Assembly: GCA_002782365.1 (NCBI GenBank)
Contig: PFHP01000006.1
Coordinates: 1-13,898 of the forward strand
Direction of reading: 5' to 3'
From: Candidatus Kuenenbacteria bacterium CG_4_8_14_3_um_filter_39_15
Lineage (GTDB): Bacteria; Patescibacteriota; Patescibacteriia; UBA2196; GWA2-42-15
Length of the DNA: 13,898 bases
Shown piece after piece: positions 7,038 to 13,146 of the stretch (position 1 is its first letter; each line of letters begins with the position of its first letter). The notes under the pieces are model-generated. The model had not been told where the DNA came from. It searched no databases and worked only from the letters and a program-made list of their open reading frames with translations. Made by a program: the position numbers and the translations under genes.

Positions 7038-8438
7038 ATGAACAAACTTAAACTATATAATACTTTAACTCGCCAAAAGGAAGAATTCAGACCGATTAAA
7101 GCCAAGCAGGTTGGGCTTTATACTTGCGGACCGACCGTTTATAATTACGCGCATCTTGGCAATCTGCGGACTTATATTTTTGAGGATATTTTAAAGCGAG
7201 TTCTCATCTATAATGGCTATCAGGTCAAACATGTCATGAACGTCACGGACGTGGGACATTTGACTGGCGATAGGGACATGGGCGAGGATAAACTTGAACA
7301 GGGCGCCCGGCGCGAAGGCAAAAGTGCCTGGGAAATTGCCGATTTCTACTGGGCAGCTTTCCGTAAAGATATGCAACGGCTTAATTTAAGCGAACCAACC
7401 ATCTGGTGTAAAGCGACCGGCCACATCAAAGAACAAATCGCACTCATTAAAAAACTGGAGCAAAAAAATTTTACTTATAAAACGAGCGACGGAATCTATT
7501 TTGACACGGCCAAATTTCCCGGTTACAACAAATTAAGCCATCAACCGCTTGCCGCCTTGCAAGAAGGTGCCCGAGTAGAAAAAAACGACGAAAAGAAAAA
7601 TCCCACGGATTTTGCCCTCTGGAAATTTTCACCCCGGCCGCCAGACGGCGGTGAAAAAAGACAAATGGAATGGCCAAGCCCCTGGGGCGTGGGATTCCCC
7701 GGCTGGCATATTGAATGCGCGGCCATGAGCATGAAATATCTGGCTCATCAGTTGGATATTCATTGCGGAGGAATAGACCACATTGCCATACACCACACTA
7801 ATGAAATCGCCCAGGCTGAAGCAGCCACCGGCAAAAAATTTTTTAATTACTGGCTGCATGGCGAATTTTTGAATACTGGCCGAAAGAAAAAAATGGCCAA
7901 ATCAGAAAAAAATTTTTTAACGTTGGAACGGGCTTTAATTAAAAAAAATATTAACCCTTTAGCTTATCGTTATGCAACTATGATGGTCCATTGGAGAAAG
8001 CCGATGGAATTTAGCATCAAGTCTTTACTGGCAGCAGAAAATGGTTTGGATAATTTATATGATGAACTGAAAAAACTGGGAAGAAAAAACGGAAAAGTTG
8101 ATAATGATTATAAAAGTAAATTTTTGGCAACAATTAATGACGACTTGAATATCCCGGGAGCTTTGGCAACTGTTTGGGGGTTAATAAAATCTGATTTATC
8201 AGCGGCAGATAAAAAGACAACTTTATTGGATTTTGATCAAGTTTTAGGGCTTAATTTGAATCAGATAAAAGCAGAAAAGCTGGTTATTCCTGATGAAATA
8301 AAAAAAATAGCCGAGGAACGGCAAAAAGCAAGGGAACATAAAGATTGGATAAAGGCGGACGAGCTAAGAAAAAAAATTGAAAAAAAGGGGTTCCAAATCA
8401 ATGACAATGATCAGGGTTATGAGCTAAGGAAAATATAA
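7038..8438 (+). CDS. cysS: Cysteinyl-tRNA synthetase
   Basis: 466 aa class I synthetase that charges tRNA-Cys in the cytoplasm. The ATP site signature reads HLGN (39-42) in TCGPTVYNYAHLGN. The four zinc ligands expected for substrate cysteine recognition are present: Cys30, Cys227 (in GWHIEC), His252 and Glu256 (HHTNE). The second signature is KMAKS (285-289) instead of KMSKS. Relative to E. coli numbering the distance from the first to the second zinc ligand is 16 residues longer, an insertion around 199-213 (PRPPDGGEKRQ region) just before SPWG. The C-terminal helical anticodon-binding part ends at YELRKI. The start is ATG 7038, 1 nt after the corA stop; the frame is open further upstream inside corA but does not align with the family there. 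It is probably translated by re-initiation after corA. Confidence 0.97.
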   Translation: MNKLKLYNTLTRQKEEFRPIKAKQVGLYTCGPTVYNYAHLGNLRTYIFEDILKRVLIYNGYQVKHVMNVTDVGHLTGDRDMGEDKLEQGARREGKSAWEIADFYWAAFRKDMQRLNLSEPTIWCKATGHIKEQIALIKKLEQKNFTYKTSDGIYFDTAKFPGYNKLSHQPLAALQEGARVEKNDEKKNPTDFALWKFSPRPPDGGEKRQMEWPSPWGVGFPGWHIECAAMSMKYLAHQLDIHCGGIDHIAIHHTNEIAQAEAATGKKFFNYWLHGEFLNTGRKKKMAKSEKNFLTLERALIKKNINPLAYRYATMMVHWRKPMEFSIKSLLAAENGLDNLYDELKKLGRKNGKVDNDYKSKFLATINDDLNIPGALATVWGLIKSDLSAADKKTTLLDFDQVLGLNLNQIKAEKLVIPDEIKKIAEERQKAREHKDWIKADELRKKIEKKGFQINDNDQGYELRKI

Positions 8439-8439
8439 T

Positions 8440-9183
8440 TTAATCATGGACAATTAGAAGCATCAGCACTAGAGCGCTGATAAAAAAAATAAATGAAATT
8501 AATGACTTTTTTAAATTGGTTTCTTTGTGCAGTTCGGGTATTAAGTCAGAGGCGGCAATATAAATAAAACCGCCAGCGGCAAAAGGCAGAATAAAATTAT
8601 TAAGATTGCTCATCTGGTTAATAAGCAAATAGCCAATAATGACGCCGACAACGGCTGAAAGAGCAGAAATAAAATTATAAAATAAAGCTTGGCTTTTTTT
8701 AAAACCAGCATACAATAGGACGCCATAATCGCCAATTTCTTGGGGAATTTCATGCAGGGCAAGAGAAATGAGCACTGGCAGGCCAAGAGCTGGGCTGGTG
8801 TAAAAAGCAGAAAAAATAATCAGGCCGTCAAGCAAATTATGAATGCCGTCGCCAATTAAATTTAAGTAGCCTAAATGACGTTTGTGGATCTCGCACCCTG
8901 GCTCATGGCAGTGATGCCAGCGCAGAATTCTTTCCATAATAAAAAATAAACTCAAGCTAATGAGAGTGCATTGAAAGACCAAGAGAGGATCGGCAAAGTG
9001 CTTCAGCGCTTCAGGCAGAAGATGAAAAAAAGCGCTGCCTAAAAGCGCGCCGGTGGAAAAACTGACAAAGAGGTATAAAATTTTGTTGAGCGTTTTTTCT
9101 CTGATAGCCAGAGTAACAATGCCCACAAATGAAATCAGGCTGATGGCTAAAGCGCTAAAAATGGCTTGTAATAACGGTGTCAT
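8440..9183 (-). CDS. ZIP-family divalent metal (zinc) transporter
   Basis: 247 aa, with about eight hydrophobic segments. The two family motifs in the central helices are present: DGIHNLLDGL (112-121, His115 and Asp119) and HEIPQEIGD (144-152), which in known ZIP proteins build the binuclear metal site for zinc or iron uptake. Between helices 3 and 4 lies a His/Cys-rich loop WHHCHEPGCEIHKRH (89-103), a likely metal-sensing or shuttling loop as is usual in this family. ATG 9183 gives a normal N-terminus; an in-frame TTG 15 nt upstream (9198) is possible but unneeded. No Shine-Dalgarno is visible. It is the last gene of the minus-strand run after the lipoprotein and the 256-aa protein, and its stop is 1 nt from the cysS stop on the other strand. 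Confidence 0.92.
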   Translation of the reverse strand: MTPLLQAIFSALAISLISFVGIVTLAIREKTLNKILYLFVSFSTGALLGSAFFHLLPEALKHFADPLLVFQCTLISLSLFFIMERILRWHHCHEPGCEIHKRHLGYLNLIGDGIHNLLDGLIIFSAFYTSPALGLPVLISLALHEIPQEIGDYGVLLYAGFKKSQALFYNFISALSAVVGVIIGYLLINQMSNLNNFILPFAAGGFIYIAASDLIPELHKETNLKKSLISFIFFISALVLMLLIVHD

Positions 9184-9288
9184 AATGTCAGCTGCCAAAA
9201 TATTTTACAAAATCGGATAATTAATAAATAATATATATCTTAAAAAATCAATCCAACCGGCCGCGCAATCGTTCAGCTAGTAAAGAAA

Positions 9289-10059
9289 CTATCGCTCATT
9301 AAATTTTCTAATCAGATCTTCAAGCGTGGCCTGCTCCGCTTTTAGCGCCTCCATTAAAAATTCCTTGAATTTTTTTACCACCAATTCAAAACTTTCCGTC
9401 TTTTTTTCTATGCCCTCTTCAAAAACAAACTTAGTCAACGCCTCCATTCTAAAATGATGCCCCTCGCCCCCCTGATCGCCAACATGGTAAAAAATCTTAT
9501 CTAAATTCTTTGATTGAACATCACACGTCACTCCTCCTTGTCTTTTATCCAGATCAAAACGCAAAGAATACTTATTTCCTTGCTGATCAATATGCTGAAC
9601 GTCGACTCGGGCTTCATGCTGTAATTTCTCTTTAAAATTAAAAACCAGAGTGGTATCCTCTCCTTTTCTATGTTTAATAATGCTTGAAACCAATTGGCCG
9701 TCTTGAGCATTATTTGTTACATCATAATCACCCTGCTGACCATAATCGCTTTCCAAGACATTAATAAGCGTTGAAAAAATCTTTTCCAGATCAGCAAGGC
9801 CATTTTTAAAATCCGCTTGCTGCAAGCTATGATTTTCACCGGCGTAGCCAAACCGTTTGATTATCTTGTCTTTAAGCTCTGTAAATGAAGACAAAATCAA
9901 ACCGTACTTTTCCACAAAATTTGCCCGTTCCTCCGGCTCGATTGCCGACTGAAATACCTCCAATACTTTCTGCTCAAAATCACTAAAGGTTTGCTGTATT
10001 TTTTCTTCCATCAACCTAAAATCAATTTTTGGAATTTCATTTATTTTTTCACTACTCAT
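9289..10059 (-). CDS. Uncharacterised soluble protein, 256 aa
   Basis: I do not recognise the family. There is no signal peptide and no membrane helix, so it is probably cytoplasmic. Residues 1-110 are helical and charged (for example FSDFEQKVLEVFQSAI near 25-40). About 125-205 looks beta-rich with alternating polar and hydrophobic residues and Gly turns (NKYSLRFDLDKRQGGVTCDV, then DQGGEGHHFRME). The last 45 residues form a charged helix (FELVVKKFKEFLMEALKAEQ). It contains a single Cys and no catalytic motif I can point to. It starts 26 nt downstream of the lipoprotein stop on the same strand, so the two are likely cotranscribed; the ZIP gene follows about 105 nt later. ATG 10059 is preceded by AT-rich sequence without a Shine-Dalgarno. 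Confidence 0.7.
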   Translation of the reverse strand: MSSEKINEIPKIDFRLMEEKIQQTFSDFEQKVLEVFQSAIEPEERANFVEKYGLILSSFTELKDKIIKRFGYAGENHSLQQADFKNGLADLEKIFSTLINVLESDYGQQGDYDVTNNAQDGQLVSSIIKHRKGEDTTLVFNFKEKLQHEARVDVQHIDQQGNKYSLRFDLDKRQGGVTCDVQSKNLDKIFYHVGDQGGEGHHFRMEALTKFVFEEGIEKKTESFELVVKKFKEFLMEALKAEQATLEDLIRKFNER

Positions 10060-10085
10060 ATTTTAGATCTTAAATAGCGGATTGC

Positions 10086-10769
10086 CTATTGGCTGCACTG
10101 CATATTTTTAAGACAATTGTCTATCAGTTCCTGACTGGGCGCTTTCTGGCATAAATCACAAGCTTGTTGTTTGTACTCTTCAGAGTTTTCTTTTAAATCC
10201 TGGACTGCCTGTCCCATTTCCTCGGTGACGTCCTGAAAATTTTTGTCTTGAGGCGGAATAAAGATAGAATTGTCAGCTAGCCAATTCTCACAAACAAAAT
10301 CGCGTTTTTGATCCAGTCCGGCAGTCCCTGGCGTTTGTGGCGATTGGGTATTTGTTTCCAGTTCCGTAAATTTCATTTTTGAAGCCGCGCCGGAAAAATC
10401 ATTCCAAATATAAAGATATTCACCGTCACTAATGGTGTAGGCATGCCCGACATCGCCCATAGTTACGTCTTGATAAAACTTCTTGCCGTTGATATAAATG
10501 ATATTGGTGACATCTCCGCCATTGGTGACACTTTCCTTCCAGGAGCACTTCAGCGGTTGATTCATAGTCAGTAACTCGTTAATTGAATATTCGCCGCTGG
10601 GATTTACTGTCCCGCCTGCCTGATTATTATTTTGATTTTGTTCCTGGTTCTGGTTATTTGTGGCATTGTTTGTGGCAACGAACTGATTGCCCGATTTTTT
10701 CCCGCAACCGCTAACTAAAACCGCGCTTGCCAGCAGTAAAACTGCCAGACCTAAAACTTTTTTTCGCAT
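10086..10769 (-). CDS. Surface lipoprotein with Asn/Gln-rich linker and Cys-rich tail
   Basis: 227 aa. Positive residues (MRKK), a hydrophobic run and the lipobox LVSGC (18-22) mark a lipoprotein cleaved before Cys22 and anchored to the outer face of the membrane. Residues 27-56 form a low-complexity Asn/Gln linker. The following globular part (about 60-160) contains Trp, Tyr and Gly patterns of a small beta domain (YINGKKFYQDVTM, DGEYLYIWND). Mature Cys residues besides the lipidated one number six (75, 160, 204, 207, 219, 225), including CDLC at 204-207, an even number compatible with three disulfides. From memory, similar lipobox plus Q/N-linker proteins are frequent in Patescibacteria, but I cannot name a family or function. 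It heads a likely unit with the 256-aa protein. ATG 10769 is supported by the signal peptide. Confidence 0.85.
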   Translation of the reverse strand: MRKKVLGLAVLLLASAVLVSGCGKKSGNQFVATNNATNNQNQEQNQNNNQAGGTVNPSGEYSINELLTMNQPLKCSWKESVTNGGDVTNIIYINGKKFYQDVTMGDVGHAYTISDGEYLYIWNDFSGAASKMKFTELETNTQSPQTPGTAGLDQKRDFVCENWLADNSIFIPPQDKNFQDVTEEMGQAVQDLKENSEEYKQQACDLCQKAPSQELIDNCLKNMQCSQ

Positions 10770-10811
10770 AGTATTCTATTTAATTATTAATAATATTTAT
10801 TTAATTTTTTT

Positions 10812-10947
10812 GAATTACGAAACGTCCAGTTTTGTCATCCTGAGCGTAGCGAAGGATCTCTGGCGCATGCCAGATATCTCGCATGCGCGAGAGATTCTTC
10901 GGTCGCTTCGCTCCCTCAGAATGACAGATTGGGGAGTTTCGTAATTC
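10812..10947. repeat. 136-bp palindromic repeat (MITE/REP-like)
   Basis: The element is bounded by a perfect 12-bp inverted repeat, GAATTACGAAAC (10812-10823) and GTTTCGTAATTC (10936-10947). Inside lie GTCATCCTGAGCGTAGCGAA on the left and, inverted, a GTCATTCTGAG...GAGCGAAGCGACCGAAG arm on the right. The centre folds on GCGCATGC (10863-10870) and GCATGCGC (10881-10888). The whole can form one long imperfect cruciform. The GTCATyCTGAG-GAGCGAAGCGA-GAATCT pattern is, from memory, a widely dispersed bacterial intergenic repeat. No transposase and no clear target duplication is visible. It fills most of the 261-nt gap between the lipoprotein start and the PAP2 stop; the rest (10948-11030) is AT-rich and holds nothing I can support. 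Confidence 0.85.
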
Positions 10948-11030
10948 GCAGTAATTTATAAACGATCATGTAAGTTTATGTTTAAATTTTATAATAGAAA
11001 CTAATCATAGTCAACTAAAATTATTAGACA

Positions 11031-11555
11031 TCAGACAAAACGGCTATGCCGACGAATGAGGGTATATATGAGATAGGCGACGGCGAAACCGATTATCGCT
11101 CCGCCGGCAATATCTGACGGGTAGTGCACTCCGGCGATGACCCGGCTGGTTGATATCAGGACGCTGGCGATAAAAAACCATATCCCCCATTTTTTGTTGA
11201 AAAGAAAAATAGCGGTCGCCATGGCAAAGAAAAAAGTGGCGTGGCCGGAAGGAAATGAAGAACCGCTAGCAGAGATAATCTGGTTGACCGGGTAGACCAA
11301 AAAAGGACGGGGATGATGGTAGAAATAATGAATAATTGCGGCTATCCCAAAACAAGCGACGAGTATTGATAATAAAACGGTGAACAAAAAGACATATTTT
11401 TTCTTTTGGGGGTAACGAGAGCAAAAAAGCAGCCAGAGAAAAACAATGCCCAAAAAATATTGCAAGTAATCGGCCAAAAATACAATAACCGCATCAAAGA
11501 GTCCGGATTGGCCGGATAAATTGTTTAGAAAAAAAAGAATCTTTTCATCAAGCAT
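11031..11555 (-). CDS. PAP2-family membrane phosphatase, undecaprenyl-diphosphatase-like
   Basis: 174 aa with about five to six membrane helices. The three PAP2 motifs are in place: HYFYHHPRP (76-84) for KX6RP, with His in the position of Lys; FPSGHAT (101-107) with His105; and SRVIAGVHYPSD (137-148) with Arg138, the nucleophilic His144 and Asp148. Known members of this size (BcrC/PgpB type) remove phosphate from undecaprenyl diphosphate or related lipids on the outer face of the membrane, recycling the carrier for cell-wall polymers; the precise lipid is inference. ATG 11555 lies 4 nt after the metallophosphoesterase stop and is preferred over an in-frame TTG at 11579 that would overlap that gene. 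No Shine-Dalgarno is seen; it is probably translated together with the upstream gene. It ends with TGA. Confidence 0.92.
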   Translation of the reverse strand: MLDEKILFFLNNLSGQSGLFDAVIVFLADYLQYFLGIVFLWLLFCSRYPQKKKYVFLFTVLLSILVACFGIAAIIHYFYHHPRPFLVYPVNQIISASGSSFPSGHATFFFAMATAIFLFNKKWGIWFFIASVLISTSRVIAGVHYPSDIAGGAIIGFAVAYLIYTLIRRHSRFV

Positions 11556-11559
11556 AAAT

Positions 11560-12702
11560 TTATTCAAGGGTAATAACAACTATTTCAGACCGACCCTCTG
11601 TTCTCATCGTCGGTCCCCAGACGCCGACGCCGCTTGAAATATAGATTGAATAATCCCCTGTTTGGTGTAATCCATAATCATACCCGCGATAAACAATCTT
11701 TGCTATATATCCGAAAGGAAATATCTGGCCTTTGTGGGTATGGCCGGATAATTGAAGATTAATTCCCTTTTTTCTGATTTCTTCGGCATTGGCCGGAGAA
11801 TGATAAAGCAGAATGTTGGGCCGGCCATAAAATTGTTCTTTGACTGATTCAAGCCAAACAGCTACATCCTTGGATTCGTCTCTCTCCGGATAACCAACCC
11901 CGATAAGTTTCAAGCCATCAATTTCAATAATTTCATCCCTCAAAACTCTGACTTTTGTTTTTTCCAGAGCGGCCAAAACTTTTTCAGCCCCCAAATAGGT
12001 TTCATGGTTTCCAGTCACAAAAAAGACGCCTGCTTCTGCTTTGATATCGTTCAATAATTTGGCTAAAGTATCAATGTTGCCGTCGGCGCTATCAAAAAAA
12101 TCCCCTGTAATAAGAACCATTTTGGGCTCAATCGAATTCACTTTTTCAATGACAGCCCTCATAAACCCGGTTGAGAGGATACTCCCAAGATGCGCATCTG
12201 AAATCTGAACAATCTTTTTGCCTTGCCAATTGTCAGCCAGGCCAGGGATAATAACTGAGATGTTCTTAATTCTGGGGTTAAGGGCGTTATATATTCCGTA
12301 AAATGAAATAATGAGAGCTAGAATAAAAAATGATGCTGTTAGAACTACCGTATTAATATTAAAGCCGAAAACCTTACTGATGAGAACCATCAGCCAGACC
12401 GCTGAGACCGCCATCAGGAGATATGCCACCAGGCCCAGCCAATAGCCGGATAAGAAATAAAAAACGCGAATAAGAAAAAATTCCTGCCAGCGGGTCAGAA
12501 AAGACGACAAGATAAAAGCAAGCGGCAGAAGAAAAACTAGAGCTAAAAGAATATTCTTACAGAAAGGGCTGGTAATTGAAAAAAAGCGGACTACGGAAAA
12601 ATAAATAAAATAGTGCGCTGAAAATATAACTAGCAGGAAAAAGATTAAGAATACTATTATTCGGATATTAATCATAAAATAAAAAAATTTTAAATAATTC
12701 AT
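11560..12702 (-). CDS. Membrane-anchored metallophosphoesterase (YkuE/YaeI-like)
   Basis: 380 aa. About four hydrophobic helices occupy residues 10-140 and precede a calcineurin-type phosphoesterase domain. All metal-site motifs are present in order: SDAHLG (168-173, Asp169 and His171), GDFFDSADG (200-208), GNHETYLG (231-238), YHSP (300-303) and SGHTHKGQ (319-326). Known relatives (YkuE, YaeI) are two-metal hydrolases, some acting on lipid phosphates such as UDP-diacylglucosamine; the substrate here is unknown. The N-terminal helices suggest the enzyme sits on the membrane, but its side is not certain. It is the first gene of a unit with the PAP2 phosphatase (4 nt apart), consistent with linked lipid or envelope phosphate metabolism. 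ATG 12702 is taken; ATG 12672 (residue 11) is possible and would only shorten the first helix. Confidence 0.93.
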   Translation of the reverse strand: MNYLKFFYFMINIRIIVFLIFFLLVIFSAHYFIYFSVVRFFSITSPFCKNILLALVFLLPLAFILSSFLTRWQEFFLIRVFYFLSGYWLGLVAYLLMAVSAVWLMVLISKVFGFNINTVVLTASFFILALIISFYGIYNALNPRIKNISVIIPGLADNWQGKKIVQISDAHLGSILSTGFMRAVIEKVNSIEPKMVLITGDFFDSADGNIDTLAKLLNDIKAEAGVFFVTGNHETYLGAEKVLAALEKTKVRVLRDEIIEIDGLKLIGVGYPERDESKDVAVWLESVKEQFYGRPNILLYHSPANAEEIRKKGINLQLSGHTHKGQIFPFGYIAKIVYRGYDYGLHQTGDYSIYISSGVGVWGPTMRTEGRSEIVVITLE

Positions 12703-12792
12703 AAAACCATATCCGTAATGGAAACAACAACAGTAACTACGATGATAAATCTTGTGAGTAAGGACATAAATTATATTATTAACTCCCTCTCT

Positions 12793-12821
12793 ATTTTATC
12801 AAAAAACCGCCTTCTCGGCAA
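12793..12821 (-). promoter_or_regulatory. Possible promoter of the metallophosphoesterase-PAP2 unit
   Basis: Read on the minus strand, TTGCCG (12821-12816) is followed after 17 nt by TAAAAT (12798-12793) with an extended TG one base upstream (TGATAAAAT). A second candidate, TATAAT at 12775-12770, lies nearer the gene but has no -35 at a normal distance. The leader to ATG 12702 would be about 80 nt (or 60 nt for the second) and shows no structure I can support. Confidence 0.4.
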
Positions 12822-12863
12822 TAAAAGGTTCTAACTTTCGACCCCTGTCACATAAAATCAAAC

Positions 12864-12901
12864 AAAAAATCCAGTCCCGCGACCGCGGGACTGGATTTTT
12901 T
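12864..12901 (-). terminator. Perfect bidirectional intrinsic terminator behind tRNA-Asn
   Basis: CCAGTCCCGC (12871-12880) pairs with GCGGGACTGG (12885-12894) around a GACC loop, and flanking AAAAAAT (12864-12870) and ATTTTTT (12895-12901) extend the stem to 17 perfect pairs. On the minus strand it ends in a six-T run, and it begins 4 nt after the tRNA discriminator base. It should work equally well on the plus strand, though no plus-strand gene is seen there. Confidence 0.92.
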
Positions 12902-12905
12902 GGAA

Positions 12906-12977
12906 CTCTGGGGGGAGGAATCGGACCTCCACTAACTTGATTAACAGTCAAGCGTTTTACCATTAAACTACCCCAGA
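12906..12977 (-). tRNA. tRNA-Asn (anticodon GTT)
   Basis: A 72-nt cloverleaf on the minus strand. The acceptor stem TCTGGGG/CCCCAGA is perfect, with discriminator G at 12906. The D arm is GTTT-AATGGTA-AAAC with the usual GG. The anticodon arm is CTTGA-CTGTTAA-TCAAG, giving GTT, read as Asn. The variable loop is TTAGT. The T arm is GGAGG-TCCGATT-CCTCC. CCA is not encoded: the bases after the discriminator are TTCC, so a CCA-adding enzyme is required. The T-loop has C where position 55 is nearly always T. A terminator follows at once. No good promoter is visible in the AT-rich 40 nt upstream. Confidence 0.93.
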
Positions 12978-13000
12978 ATAAAAAATAATTGCATTAAAAT

Positions 13001-13029
13001 AACCGGCTTTGTCGGCCGGTTTGTTTTTT
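13001..13029 (+). terminator. Hairpin with T-run facing plus strand (possible terminator)
   Basis: AACCGGC (13001-13007) pairs with GCCGGTT (13015-13021) around a 7-nt loop, followed by TG and six T (13024-13029) on the plus strand. No plus-strand gene ends here. On the minus strand the run after the stem is only TTATTTTAAT, so it could serve weakly between the AI-2E gene and the tRNA. Confidence 0.45.
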
Positions 13030-13049
13030 GATCTTAATCAAATAAAAAC

Positions 13050-13070
13050 TAACCGGCTAAAAAACGGTTA
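13050..13070 (-). terminator. Weak hairpin-terminator candidate after the AI-2E gene
   Basis: TAACCG (13050-13055) and CGGTTA (13065-13070) form a short stem; on the minus strand it is followed by GTTTTTATTT. It lies about 77 nt after the permease stop. The left arm shares TAACCGGCT with the neighbouring hairpin at 13000-13008, so the two may be copies of one another. The stem is short and AT-rich, so confidence is low. Confidence 0.35.
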
Positions 13071-13091
13071 TTATTGTTATTATTGTTATTG
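13068..13091. repeat. TTATTATTG short tandem repeat
   Basis: TTATTATTG is repeated twice (13068-13076, 13077-13085) followed by TTATTG (13086-13091). It is low-complexity sequence between the permease stop and the hairpins. Apart from the tRNA, the terminators, the possible promoter and this repeat, the 12703-13146 gap holds AT-rich sequence with no gene I can support. Confidence 0.7.
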
Positions 13092-13146
13092 CTGACTAAT
13101 TTTTTCATCTTGGTTTTATTATACACTCTTATATAAAATTTATCAA

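Noticed and set aside
10687..10944. Open frame on the plus strand across the palindromic repeat
   Set aside because: It begins antisense inside the lipoprotein signal region and its second half is only the translated repeat.
10990..10995. TATAAT on the plus strand between the repeat and the PAP2 stop
   Set aside because: It has no -35 at a normal distance and no plus-strand gene downstream; it is expected by chance in AT-rich DNA.
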